From IMG/VR virus record IMGVR_UViG_3300035701_004971, positions 1 through 23,272 of that record: a DNA stretch of 23,272 nt. One strand, given 5' to 3'. Position 1 is the first letter of the stretch; each line of letters opens with the position of its first letter. This DNA is from a virus. Shown here one piece after another: positions 1-8,594 of this stretch. The position numbers were made by a program, and so were the translations under genes. A model generated the notes under the pieces. That model did no database searches. It was given only the letters and a program-made list of their open reading frames with translations, and had not been told where the DNA came from.

Positions 1-1185
1 CTCATCTTGCCATTGCGAGAGATCGGCCGTTTGTGCTCCGCTCCACCGTTTGATGATTTCTGCCACAACTGCATCGGACGGGGATCGGTGTACGGAGCGG
101 TAAAGCTCCTTCAGGTTCATATCCAGATCACCGAGTGTTGTGAACCACGCGAGATTCGCGCCCGCCTCGTCTTGAACACTGAAGATGTTGGCACCGACAG
201 AATTGAACCGTCTCGCTACAAGCGGGGAGGTTATTGCATCGCCAGCCTTAAACAGGTACGGCACGCCGCCCACAGCACCAGGGGATGCGTTGTTGCCGTC
301 GATTCGGTGCGCGTTCAGCATGCCAACGGCAGGAGCACCATAAAGCATGTACGCACGGTCAATAGGGGTGATGTCCGCGCCGCCCACACCATCGAACCAC
401 ACGTCGCGGTTGCCTCCGCTTACCGACATGATGCTGCCAACCTGGCGGCGGTACGAACCCGGGGAGACACTCAAGGTCGCGGTGTTGCTCACGTAGACAG
501 GATCGCCTATCGCACCGGAGCCGAGGGGAACAGTTGCGATGCGCCCGATGTATCGGACCTTGGCAAGCTCGCCGGCCGACACGCTGAGATTGCCGGCAAC
601 GTCGCCTTCCACCACGCACAACAACTCGTCCATATTGTCGAGGGAGCTGGCGAGCGCTTTTGTGAAGCCGGGAACCGTTTCTTGGCCGGGCAAGCCGGCT
701 TTGATGACTGCTCCGCTTGTGACGCGAACCACATCGCCGTGCGTGAGCACCCCTCCCGACGTGTTCTCTCCGACGAGGGAGCCGGGATCGGAAAGTAGCG
801 CGTCGATGCGACGGAGAAGGGAATTCATCGCGGAGGCCCACCCGTCCGCAAGATCCACTTCAACCGTTTCGCCGGCTGCGGGAATGCGCTCAAGCGTCTT
901 GAGTTGTCGGATTCCAACGATGGCCTTATCGATCTTCTCGTCTGGCAGGCCGAAGTTGACGATCAACTGAAGGAGGTACGAACCCTCTTTCTTTGGTGTG
1001 AACGTCGGGTTTTCAATGTTCGTCGCACTCAAGGAATCGACAGGGCCGGGCGGCTGATCGAGGATCGACCACAAATATGTCAGCTCGCCGAGGTTGTCGT
1101 CGTTGGAAAGCTGCACGAGTGCGTTAATCGGCAACGCATCGTTGCTTCCGGGTGTGCCATTGATCTCAATGCGAGCTTGCGTCAT
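1..1185 (-). CDS. Tail fibre / baseplate-attached protein, 3' end outside window (partial)
   Basis: An open frame of 395 codons runs from ATG at 1185 to the window edge without a stop. The N-terminus (MTQARIEINGTPG) leads into a PKD/Ig-like beta domain over about residues 5-80, with a TYLWSILDQPPG stretch and NPTFTPKKEGSYLLQLIV. The middle part (IGDPVYVSNT, YRRQVGSIMS, DVWFDGVGG) resembles repeated beta segments often found in phage fibre or virion proteins. It sits 15 nt after the preceding gene, with AGAGAG upstream as a weak ribosome site, and is the last gene of the baseplate run, where fibres are usually encoded. The fibre role is inferred from position and composition. The receptor-binding end, if present, lies outside the window. 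Confidence 0.7.
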   Translation of the reverse strand, partial: MTQARIEINGTPGSNDALPINALVQLSNDDNLGELTYLWSILDQPPGPVDSLSATNIENPTFTPKKEGSYLLQLIVNFGLPDEKIDKAIVGIRQLKTLERIPAAGETVEVDLADGWASAMNSLLRRIDALLSDPGSLVGENTSGGVLTHGDVVRVTSGAVIKAGLPGQETVPGFTKALASSLDNMDELLCVVEGDVAGNLSVSAGELAKVRYIGRIATVPLGSGAIGDPVYVSNTATLSVSPGSYRRQVGSIMSVSGGNRDVWFDGVGGADITPIDRAYMLYGAPAVGMLNAHRIDGNNASPGAVGGVPYLFKAGDAITSPLVARRFNSVGANIFSVQDEAGANLAWFTTLGDLDMNLKELYRSVHRSPSDAVVAEIIKRWSGAQTADLSQWQDE

Positions 1186-1200
1186 GGGTATGTCTCTCTG

Positions 1201-2316
1201 TTACAGCATCATGTGGCCGACGACTTGAAACGAATTAAGAGTAGCGGCTCCGTTTGCGACGCAGTAAAGTAGGAATTTCCAGTAGGGTTGCCCTATGGCG
1301 ACCTTCACTTGTGGCGAAGCGTTCACGCCCGCCACCGCCGATTGAATGACAGAATCCACCAACCCGGTTGCGGACAATCCTATGGTCGCTGTCTGAATAG
1401 TCCCCGCAGCAATCGCGTTCGCAACGCACAAAGGGGACGCGATTGTGGCGTCACCGGGGAAGAAATACAACTCGACAGAAACAGGGTTGTTGCTGATGCC
1501 CACCGCAGAGACCACCAATCCTGGCGGTGCGTGGAGCCGCGTCATAATCACAGGGATTCCCCCTGCTGCCATAGTGATCATGGCTGCGAATTGTCCGGTG
1601 CCTCCGGGGCAAAGCATCCGGCGATAGTCTACTATTGTGTCGGCATCGAGTGTTGTGATTGGCGCACTCCCCACATTGATGCGCGAAATTTTAGTGTAAC
1701 CAGCGGACGGGCTCGGCTCCAGGCCCGGGTTTCCTGCTACTCCTATTTTGAGACTGAGGGCGGCTGTCGACTGTGCCGGATCGGTCACTTGTCCGATATT
1801 GTTGTCGAGACTCCAAGACAGGGTTTTATTAACGGAGGCGGGATCGAACACGCCTGTGCTGATGTTGAGGACGTCTCTGGAACTTGGTTCGCCCACCAAG
1901 CGGTTCGTTTTGACCTCAATGATGTCGATTCGAGTGTTGGGCGCCGACGGCGCAGCAGGCAAGTTGAATTGGTGATCGGCGTTCAGAGTGATGGGCTTCC
2001 ACTGCGAAAGGTCATTCACTCCCGAGATGCCGTTGATGTCTGATGCCGTCGCTGGATCATAGACAAAACCAATTCCGGCCTTGACTACGGCTGCCATAGC
2101 CGGTGGACCTGCCGGTCTTGTTTTGAAACCGCCACCGACGAATCCGGTGATCGGGGCTGCCGCATCGTCGGGGTAGATGACTGCGCGACTCAAGAAGATT
2201 TGAGTGAGCACTTCGCGCAGAGTGCGATCGGATTCTGACACCAATCGGTTGATGTCGCTAGACGCCGGGCGCTCTCTCGTGTTGATGATGGTACGGTCAA
2301 AAGCGTTGTTTGCCAT
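1201..2316 (-). CDS. Baseplate-proximal tail fibre or fibre-attachment protein
   Basis: A 371-residue protein whose N-terminus (MANNAFDRTIINTRERPASSDINRL) looks like the leading segment of proteins that dock fibres to a baseplate. The remainder is rich in Gly, Ala, Ser, Thr and Val with many short beta-like stretches and no enzymatic motif. Its ATG overlaps the stop codon of the upstream gpJ-like gene, so the two are probably translationally coupled. In P2-like layouts the genes after the gpJ and gpI wedge proteins encode fibres, which supports the call. The exact function is inferred. It could also be a baseplate rim protein rather than a fibre. Confidence 0.6.
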   Translation of the reverse strand: MANNAFDRTIINTRERPASSDINRLVSESDRTLREVLTQIFLSRAVIYPDDAAAPITGFVGGGFKTRPAGPPAMAAVVKAGIGFVYDPATASDINGISGVNDLSQWKPITLNADHQFNLPAAPSAPNTRIDIIEVKTNRLVGEPSSRDVLNISTGVFDPASVNKTLSWSLDNNIGQVTDPAQSTAALSLKIGVAGNPGLEPSPSAGYTKISRINVGSAPITTLDADTIVDYRRMLCPGGTGQFAAMITMAAGGIPVIMTRLHAPPGLVVSAVGISNNPVSVELYFFPGDATIASPLCVANAIAAGTIQTATIGLSATGLVDSVIQSAVAGVNASPQVKVAIGQPYWKFLLYCVANGAATLNSFQVVGHMML

Positions 2317-3479
2317 TATTGCCCTCTCTGTTCTACTGCTACCGCCGCCCCCGCCGCCACGATTTGACGAAGGGTGTCGAGTAGCCCTTTATACACGGAT
2401 TGGAGTTGAAGGTCGAACCCATCGAAGCCCCCCTGAAGGAAGCCGAAGCCGAGATTGCTCGGCACGTCCCACGCACCGACGGAGCGTTTGCCACCAGAAG
2501 CAACGCTCATCAAGGCAGCCGCGTTGATCGCGGCGTCGTCCCACACCATTCCGGTGTCTATCAAGGGCTGAATCGACTCGACCACGACAACGATTCCGCC
2601 ACGGAAGTCTGATTCGTCAAGCCATCGGTTGCGAAACGGATAAGGGTTGCGAGGATCGTCGTAGCAGAACAAATTCGGATCGTAAAGAGACCCGGAAATT
2701 GTTTGCGTCGGAGCGTCCCAACAGGTTTGGTAGGTGATTTGCCACGTCTCGATAATGTCGAAACCTGCGCCATACGTTCCGAGCAGAGTGGTGATCACAC
2801 GAAAAAAAGCCTCGGGACTGACGGTGTCTGGCAGCGCTCGCAAACGAGCCCTGTAGGCGGCATCGGTTTCATTCACGAGACGCAACAATCCGCGATCGCT
2901 TCCGAGCGCATCGAGAGCGGCGTCGGTTCCGCCAGTCGTGTCCGTGGTTTGGGAAACGGTGATCGTGGTGTCTCCGTAGTCTGGCGCTTCGATCAACACC
3001 TTGATCGTATCGATCTCCCCCGGCAGCGTCTCCCCGGAAGCAGTCAGCACGCTCCCCTTTACGTTCCATTCGTAGCCCACGGAGATCGCTTGAATTGGCA
3101 CGGAGAACGGACCCAAGTCGGTCGGCCCGAAGGCGACATCTTGCAGCGTCACGAAGTCTTGCCCACCGATACTGCACGTGACGGTCGAACCTGCTTTGAC
3201 CACTACCGCGATCCCGTCCGGATGAGGCGACGGCCGAGACAAAAACACCGTCCCGGTCGCTTTTGAACCGCTCGCAGCCGTGGCAATTTGCGCGTTCTGG
3301 CCGGCAATTTCGATGGCGCGAGAGGCTCGGGCGAAAATTTTTGCGTAGGCTTGGAGGATTTCATATCCCGGCCCCGGAGATTTCAACGGCGCAAGATAGT
3401 GCTCGGGAAACACCCGATCGATCAGGTCCAAAAAATCCTGTTCCGTAAGGGCTACGATCGGGTTAGAAATCTCGGCCAT
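2316..3479 (-). CDS. Second gpJ-like baseplate wedge protein
   Basis: A 387-residue protein with the features of the Baseplate_J fold. There is a helical N-terminus, then GSKATGTVFLSR, then an AGSTVTCSIGGQDFVTLQDVAF beta segment and VPIQAISVGYEWNVKG. This matches the known gpJ pattern of 'AGT-V-...-G-F-T-DV' followed by 'VPV-A-..G--NV'. NETDAAYRARLRAL then corresponds to the gpJ 'ES-E-LR-R' helix. The C-terminal half carries a Cys/Pro/Asn-rich insertion (CYDDPRNPYPFRNRW). It directly follows another gpJ-like gene, so the wedge may use two different gpJ-fold subunits. It occupies the position where P2-type phages have gpI. Start ATG has GAGGATTG just upstream. Confidence 0.72.
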   Translation of the reverse strand: MAEISNPIVALTEQDFLDLIDRVFPEHYLAPLKSPGPGYEILQAYAKIFARASRAIEIAGQNAQIATAASGSKATGTVFLSRPSPHPDGIAVVVKAGSTVTCSIGGQDFVTLQDVAFGPTDLGPFSVPIQAISVGYEWNVKGSVLTASGETLPGEIDTIKVLIEAPDYGDTTITVSQTTDTTGGTDAALDALGSDRGLLRLVNETDAAYRARLRALPDTVSPEAFFRVITTLLGTYGAGFDIIETWQITYQTCWDAPTQTISGSLYDPNLFCYDDPRNPYPFRNRWLDESDFRGGIVVVVESIQPLIDTGMVWDDAAINAAALMSVASGGKRSVGAWDVPSNLGFGFLQGGFDGFDLQLQSVYKGLLDTLRQIVAAGAAVAVEQRGQ

Positions 3480-3486
3480 TCAATCC

Positions 3487-4695
3487 TCACGCGAGCGAGT
3501 ACGCATCCGGATTGGTCCCGGTGATGATCGGAAGATTGGTTTGCGCCGCGAGAGCGCTCACCAACCCGAGAGAAGCGCGGATCACTTGAAGCGGCTTGGC
3601 GACGATGTCTCCCGCCGGGCTCAAAAGCTCTGTACCGGTATATACGAGACCGGGAATGGTTCGTAACACCGCGCTCGCGTCGACGACGAGAAACGGCTTC
3701 CCTGGAGCTAACGAATTGATGTAGGTCACAATGGCGGCGCGGGCCTGAAGCGACGCGAGGTTGACATCGACTCCGGCTAAGAACGTGAGGGCGAGCTGCA
3801 CAGGCTGCAAAATGACGTTGGCAACCGTCACCTGAACGAAAATCCCAAGCGCTCGATATTTGTTGAGAGCGTCGTAGACGGCGGACGTCAAGAGCTGACT
3901 TTGCAACTGATAGCGTGGCGGCACCGTGCTGTAGTCCGCAAACTGCTCTGTGTACGCGTCGGCGACCGACAGCAATGAAAACCGCGCCGGGCGCCCAAGC
4001 GAATCGATCACGTCGAACGCGCTCGCTTTTCGCACCCCTGGAACACCCAAAGCCGCCGCCTCAACGGCGTCTTTGGTGCCGCGTCGTGCGGCGGCAAAGA
4101 AACGTCGCGCCCTATCGCGAAGCGCCTCGTCCTTTTCAGAGTCGTCGCCACCGGCAGAGGCGAGAGGGTTCGTGACCACGAGATCGCTCGCGGCACTCGG
4201 AATCGTGCTCACGACGCTGTTGATCGAACCGATGATGACGTTTTGTGTGGCACCAGCGAGCACGCTGCGGGCTCCGACAATCAACGGACCGACGGTGCCG
4301 ACCAAGAAAATAGAGTCTTCGATGGTTACAAATTGCACGCCTTGCGCCGTCTGCACGATCGTTCCGGTCGGAATCGTGAACGTGGTCGGGCTCGCCACCG
4401 TGGTCGAGAACGACACGGACACGAACGACGCCGCCGCCGGTTTGCGGGTCATGCCGTATCGATCGAACACGAGACGATCGAGAGCCGTACCCGTAGCGGA
4501 ATCGAGATAGAGAGCGGCCGACAAATCGGTGAGTTGGCCCACGACTTCGTCAGCCATGGCGGCGGCGGCAGCCACAAGAATGTTGGCGTCCATGCCGTCT
4601 CGCTCGACTGCTTCACGAGAGATGCGCGCGTTGCGCACGAGCACTTCATCGCGCCCGAGTCGAAACAAGTCATTGAACGACGGAAAGTCCGGCAT
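3487..4695 (-). CDS. Baseplate wedge protein, gpJ-like (T4 gp6 family)
   Basis: A 402-residue protein with the standard Baseplate_J arrangement. The N-terminal helix region has LYLDSATGTALDRLVFDRYGMTRKPA. The beta domain includes IPTGTIVQTAQGVQFVTIEDS. The hallmark GGDDSEKDEALRDRARRFF and GTKDAVEAAALGVPGV follow at about residues 180-225. This family forms the wedge ring around the central hub of contractile tails and triggers sheath contraction. The gene follows the gp25/gpW-like gene, as in P2 (V-W-J order). A GGAG ribosome site lies 5 nt upstream of ATG 4695. Length is slightly above that of P2 gpJ. Confidence 0.92.
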   Translation of the reverse strand: MPDFPSFNDLFRLGRDEVLVRNARISREAVERDGMDANILVAAAAAMADEVVGQLTDLSAALYLDSATGTALDRLVFDRYGMTRKPAAASFVSVSFSTTVASPTTFTIPTGTIVQTAQGVQFVTIEDSIFLVGTVGPLIVGARSVLAGATQNVIIGSINSVVSTIPSAASDLVVTNPLASAGGDDSEKDEALRDRARRFFAAARRGTKDAVEAAALGVPGVRKASAFDVIDSLGRPARFSLLSVADAYTEQFADYSTVPPRYQLQSQLLTSAVYDALNKYRALGIFVQVTVANVILQPVQLALTFLAGVDVNLASLQARAAIVTYINSLAPGKPFLVVDASAVLRTIPGLVYTGTELLSPAGDIVAKPLQVIRASLGLVSALAAQTNLPIITGTNPDAYSLA

Positions 4696-4704
4696 GGCTG
4701 TCTC

Positions 4705-5550
4705 CTATAGTACAACTCCGGAGGTAGGTATCGGCACGCCGATCTCTATTTGTTGACCCGTGTTTTTCAACTGCGCCCGAACCTGCACGTATAGCACGTT
4801 ATCGGTTGTGAGGGAGAGGAAAGTGTTCACGTTATTCACTTCGGGCTCGGCCAACACTTGCTGATCGATGTCGGCCTTGAGCTTCACTAAATCCCCGGAC
4901 GGGATCGGCTCTTTCACTCGTAGCCCGATTCCGTAATCGGGGAGATGAAAGAAGTCTCCGGGCATAGTAATCAATCTACGAATGATCAGCTTCCGAAGCA
5001 GGTCCGAACCGGACACGTTTTCGTAGTCGCCGGACGCGCCGACCACAAGCGTGCCACCGATCAAATCCGGAGCGCTGACGGGAAGCGGCGGATTGGCGAC
5101 GTCTCGTACTTGCGCGTTCTGGCTTGCGAGTTTCGCATCTGGTGTCGCGGTCTCTTCTGCTAACGCCCCCGCAAAATTCGCTTTTCGAGGAGGCAATAGG
5201 ATCCCGCCGCCGGCGTCGCGTAGCGTCGCCGAAGATACTTGGTGAGCCACTAGAGCCGAGCCGAACGGCTGCAACACCGTCAGCTTGTAGACGGTCGGCG
5301 AGATTTCGTCGACGCGAACGACGTTGAAAAATTCAAGCGTGTCGAGACGCTGCACCGTCCACGTGTTCGGGTTGAAGGCGTCGCCCTCTCCCACTGACAC
5401 CGTGTGAAGAGGCTCGGCCGACAGCGTGACGCGCACCTCGTTCGTGCTCAAAGCTACCGCCGAAACGAAACTCACGCCGACGACTGACGGCGCCGAGCCA
5501 AATCCTCCGGTGCCGTACGGGTCGAGACCCCAACCAAGTTGTAACGTCAT
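4705..5550 (-). CDS. Baseplate wedge protein with C-terminal gp25/gpW domain
   Basis: A 281-residue protein. The C-terminal part from about residue 199 (DFFHLPDYGIGLRVKEPIPSG ... DIDQQVLAEPEVNNV) matches the gp25/gpW domain, which links the inner baseplate to the sheath. The N-terminus starts with GWGLDPYGTGGFG and continues with an Ig-like beta region (FVSAVALSTNEVRVTLSAEP ... YKLTVLQPF). P2 gpW and T4 gp25 are only about 115-135 residues, so this is an enlarged, probably two-domain version. It lies between the spike/unknown pair and gpJ, consistent with P2-like order. An AGGAGAG ribosome site precedes ATG 5550. Confidence 0.85.
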   Translation of the reverse strand: MTLQLGWGLDPYGTGGFGSAPSVVGVSFVSAVALSTNEVRVTLSAEPLHTVSVGEGDAFNPNTWTVQRLDTLEFFNVVRVDEISPTVYKLTVLQPFGSALVAHQVSSATLRDAGGGILLPPRKANFAGALAEETATPDAKLASQNAQVRDVANPPLPVSAPDLIGGTLVVGASGDYENVSGSDLLRKLIIRRLITMPGDFFHLPDYGIGLRVKEPIPSGDLVKLKADIDQQVLAEPEVNNVNTFLSLTTDNVLYVQVRAQLKNTGQQIEIGVPIPTSGVVL

Positions 5551-5559
5551 CGGTCTCTC

Positions 5560-6072
5560 CTATAAAATCGGCGCCGTGATTCCGAGAGGAAAGGTCGCCA
5601 ATGCTCCGGTTAGGTTCAAAATGTGCAAGCCAAGATTCGGCATACCCGGTGGCGGCGGAACCCCGCCGCTCACGATGTTCGTGAATGCCGCATTCGTCGA
5701 CAGTTTGTTGTCGCGGTTGTAGTTCGCCGCCGCTTCGATGTCGGCCTTGACGGCAGCAAGCCCCGGTGGCGGAACAATCGCCAACGCACCGGCAAAGACC
5801 GATGCCGGCGGCGCGAGCGCTCCCCACCAGGCAAAGATCGCAGCCTGCAAAATAGGCGTGCCCATAGAGCCCGAGAGCCCGGCTAGCGCGCCAATCATCG
5901 CGGATTTCGCTACTGGCAAAATTGCCGCATTGATCGGGATGCCGTTGCACACCGCGTCGATGAAGTAGGTATTCCAAGCGTTCGTCCACCCTTGGATCGC
6001 AGCGGGCTCGGTAGAAAAGATGCCCATGCTCGCGAGCCCGTTGATGAGTGTGTTTGCGACCTTGCCCGGCAT
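5560..6072 (-). CDS. Unrecognised hydrophobic baseplate-region protein
   Basis: A 170-residue protein that I do not recognise. It is poor in charged residues and has long apolar runs, especially over about residues 45-105 (PVAKSAMIGALAGLSG, LQAAIFAWWGALAPPASVFAGALAIV), then a short Pro-rich segment (GGVPPPPGMPNLG). It begins 3 nt after the spike gene stop and ends 9 nt before the gp25-like gene, so it is embedded in the baseplate operon and is probably a baseplate or tail-tip component. The apolar stretches could suggest membrane insertion, but they are interrupted by Gly and Pro and need not be transmembrane helices. A small holin is much less likely in this position. Confidence 0.75.
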   Translation of the reverse strand: MPGKVANTLINGLASMGIFSTEPAAIQGWTNAWNTYFIDAVCNGIPINAAILPVAKSAMIGALAGLSGSMGTPILQAAIFAWWGALAPPASVFAGALAIVPPPGLAAVKADIEAAANYNRDNKLSTNAAFTNIVSGGVPPPPGMPNLGLHILNLTGALATFPLGITAPIL

Positions 6073-6075
6073 CTG

Positions 6076-6768
6076 TCACCCGTTCGGCATCTTGATCTTT
6101 GTGGAGTTGATAGCGGAATCCCATGCGGGGAATGCGGCGTTCGGAGCCAGTGGCGGGCCGGACGGTCCGGTGCCTGTCGAGTGGGTATGGTTATCGAAAA
6201 TGGCTTTGATCCCAACAAGAGCCTTTTCGTAGAGATCTTGCAGATTCTCGGCAATGGTGACGCTCTTTGAGCCGTCGAGCATCGTGACTTTGGAATCGTC
6301 AGCTTCTACATCCCCGATACTGACATCCGGCGCATCGAGGAAGAGCTTGCCAGAACCAGTTACCTTGAGCCGCAAGCTCTTGTCCTTCTCGATCACGAGC
6401 ATCACTTCGGTCGGATCGTCGGTAGCTTCGGTCGGGGGCGTATCGGCGGCAGACCACAGTCGCGCCACCACGACGGGCCCGTGTGCCGAGTCTCCCGACG
6501 GCACGACCACCACGAGATCGTCGTTATCTTTGATCTTTGCGTAGAAGCCGAAGCCCTGGCCGACGTAGTCTGCCGACACGCGCGCCGACATCGTTTCCCC
6601 CGTCGGCAAGAGCTGCACGTCGACGTAGACGCCGTGATCTTTGTCGACGACGGAGTCGCCGAGAGCGACGGCGAGCGAGACCCACGTGCGCGGATCGATG
6701 CCGGGATACGACATCGCCATGCCCATGCGATGAACGTCCGGAGTGCGAGATATGCGGGTTTTTCTCAT
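6076..6768 (-). CDS. Tail spike / baseplate assembly protein, gpV-like
   Basis: A 230-residue protein consistent with the P2 gpV/Mu gp45 spike family. PGIDPRTWVSLAVALGD and an OB-fold-like beta region lead to DLVVVVPSGDSAHGPVVVARLWSAADTPP. A beta-rich segment (SIGDVEADDSKVTMLDGSKSVTIAEN) follows, like a beta-helix stem. Near the C-terminus HTHSTGTGPSGPP (His about 194 and 196) resembles the HxH motif that binds iron at the tips of gpV-type spikes. The protein would pierce the host outer membrane. The start chosen is ATG 6768, which has no clear ribosome site. In-frame ATGs at 6726, 6720 and 6714 are alternatives. Confidence 0.85.
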   Translation of the reverse strand: MRKTRISRTPDVHRMGMAMSYPGIDPRTWVSLAVALGDSVVDKDHGVYVDVQLLPTGETMSARVSADYVGQGFGFYAKIKDNDDLVVVVPSGDSAHGPVVVARLWSAADTPPTEATDDPTEVMLVIEKDKSLRLKVTGSGKLFLDAPDVSIGDVEADDSKVTMLDGSKSVTIAENLQDLYEKALVGIKAIFDNHTHSTGTGPSGPPLAPNAAFPAWDSAINSTKIKMPNG

Positions 6769-6789
6769 GTTAAATCTGCACCGCGAGCC

Positions 6790-8592
6790 TCACTCTGGAA
6801 TCGGAACCAACGCCGGAGGAATCGAAACCAACGCCGGAGGAATCGGAACCAACGCCGGAGGAATCGAAACCAGTGCGGGCATGTCGTCTGGATCAGTGAA
6901 ACGGGCTTCAACGTAGTTCTGGAAATCGAACTCGACTTTGGCTCCCGATTTCGAATCCCACGTGAATCGGACGTTGGCCACGCGGAACGTCTGTTGCAAC
7001 TCCGTGATCATCTTCCGATTGGTGGAGACGAGCACGCGGGCCAAATTCTCGTCACCGAGTCTCGCCGCCACCTCTTTGACCTCTTCCTCGAAGCTCCGCG
7101 CCGAGTGCTGGTTCAGCTCCGAAATAATCGGCGGGTACGTCCCGAGACCTGAGCCATCCATGCGGATCTCGACGGGATCGCCAGGTCGAATCTTGAGCAT
7201 GTCGGCATCTTGGTTCGAGCCTCCGAAGCTCGCCAGGTTCTTCGTCTCGCACGAGCCGCCGATTTCCTGGCGCCCGATTTCGGCGTGTAGAGACTTGGCG
7301 ACTCTCAAGAGCTGATCCTGATTTTTGCAACCGGGGTATGCCACTCTCAAAACAGAGGTTTCGGCAGCTTCCCCGCTAGGGCCGACGGTCGTGGCTCGGG
7401 CTTCGATTTCCTCTTCGGATGGGTATTGCGCCTTGATCCATCTCTGCTTCACCCCCTTTGTAGTGTTGTCCGTATCGATCGAACTGACCTCGATTACAGG
7501 CACCTTGACGCCACCAATTTTGCGATCGAACTTCAACGAGGCAATGTCTCGACCGAAAACGAGTCGCCGGTATCCGAATGTTTCCGATTCTTTCACCGTT
7601 GGCGGATCCAAGTCTCTCGGGTGACCCCCTGAAAACGGAGTCGGGAAGCGAGGATCGAAAGCCTTGTCGAGACGGCGTTGATCGTAGAGATTGAGGGTTG
7701 GCCGGAGCCGAAGATTCGAGCCGACGAAGTACGGTATTGCGCCGCACAAAAAACACCACTGTACGATGAGATCCCAAAAATTGATCCGGCCCGCCTCGCC
7801 TTTTGTTTTGGTTGGCGTCTTCGAGCCGACGCTTTTCTTCGTGGTCTTCACCGTTGGGCCGGCGGCGTCGAAATTTGGACGGGTGAGATCCCCTTCGACA
7901 TAGGGGGTCGGCACCTTTTTATCCGGCCATTCGCTTGGATCGATCTCGACTTGAATGCCCTTGCCGAGAGGGTGCAGCTCGTTCACGAGCCGCTTGATCA
8001 CTTTGTCTAGCGGCTCGCGCAGATCGATTTGCTTCAGTGTTTTCTCAGTCGCGCTCGTATCGGCCAGGATCCCGCGCAAGTCGCGCCCCGACAGCTTCAC
8101 GCGACTGCCGCTGTCGTTGTACTCAGTCACAATGTCGTCGACTACACCGGCTAAGAGCAGATTGTCGACGGTCGTTTGAGCAATCGATCGTCGGCGCCCG
8201 AGACTGGTGTGCCCCGTCATGCCAAAAGACCATTCGAGAGCCGGCACGGCGTCGAGGTGAATTGCCACGCCGATCGCTCGAACTGCACGCGGATCAATCG
8301 GGAAGTCTCGAAACAGAAATTCCAGCTCGAACGACCCGGCGTTGCGGTATCCGGGGATCTCGACGGAGGCGGATACCGGCACGAGCCCGACCACGACGCT
8401 CATGTCGTCTTTGCCAGACTTCGAGAGAATGAGAGGCTGTGGCACCGACGAGGGCTCCGTGTCTCCGGTTTTGTCTGCCAGCTCGTCCGCAGAAATCGGT
8501 TGGGCGATCGTGAGCTTGCTGTCGAAGCGGATCTGGCAGTTGACCACGAGACTCGGGTAGTAGACAGACGCAACGGAAATCGGGCTCGGCAC
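6790..8592 (-). CDS. Baseplate hub protein, gpD / gp27-like (late control D family)
   Basis: A 600-residue protein. Residues around VKLSGRDLRGILADT, the following LREPLDKVIKRLVNEL, and the later beta-rich part (GDPVEIRMDGSG) fit the hub family of P2 gpD and T4 gp27, which forms the trimeric ring holding the spike. It lies directly upstream of the spike gene, as in P2-type clusters. I choose GTG 8592 as start because GGAAGG lies 9 nt upstream and the preceding stop is only 2 nt away. Longer versions would overlap the upstream gene heavily. The C-terminus ends in about four heptad copies of PPALVSI/PPALVPI encoded by a 21-bp repeat, an unusual tail for this family. Confidence 0.83.
   Translation of the reverse strand: MPSPISVASVYYPSLVVNCQIRFDSKLTIAQPISADELADKTGDTEPSSVPQPLILSKSGKDDMSVVVGLVPVSASVEIPGYRNAGSFELEFLFRDFPIDPRAVRAIGVAIHLDAVPALEWSFGMTGHTSLGRRRSIAQTTVDNLLLAGVVDDIVTEYNDSGSRVKLSGRDLRGILADTSATEKTLKQIDLREPLDKVIKRLVNELHPLGKGIQVEIDPSEWPDKKVPTPYVEGDLTRPNFDAAGPTVKTTKKSVGSKTPTKTKGEAGRINFWDLIVQWCFLCGAIPYFVGSNLRLRPTLNLYDQRRLDKAFDPRFPTPFSGGHPRDLDPPTVKESETFGYRRLVFGRDIASLKFDRKIGGVKVPVIEVSSIDTDNTTKGVKQRWIKAQYPSEEEIEARATTVGPSGEAAETSVLRVAYPGCKNQDQLLRVAKSLHAEIGRQEIGGSCETKNLASFGGSNQDADMLKIRPGDPVEIRMDGSGLGTYPPIISELNQHSARSFEEEVKEVAARLGDENLARVLVSTNRKMITELQQTFRVANVRFTWDSKSGAKVEFDFQNYVEARFTDPDDMPALVSIPPALVPIPPALVSIPPALVPIPE
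6797..6880 (-). repeat. 21-bp tandem repeat at the 3' end of the hub gene
   Basis: Three near-identical 21-bp units at 6797-6817, 6818-6838 and 6839-6859, plus a diverged fourth at 6860-6880. Units alternate at one base (GGAATCGG against GGAATCGA on the plus strand), so Ser and Pro alternate in the encoded PPALVS/P-I heptads and the true period may be 42 bp. The repeat stays in frame and ends just before the stop codon at 6790. Confidence 0.95.
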
Positions 8593-8594
8593 GA

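Noticed and set aside
7-798. Plus-strand open frame of 263 codons at the left edge
   Set aside because: The minus strand carries a continuous 395-codon fibre-like frame across the same region with recognisable domains, which explains the openness.
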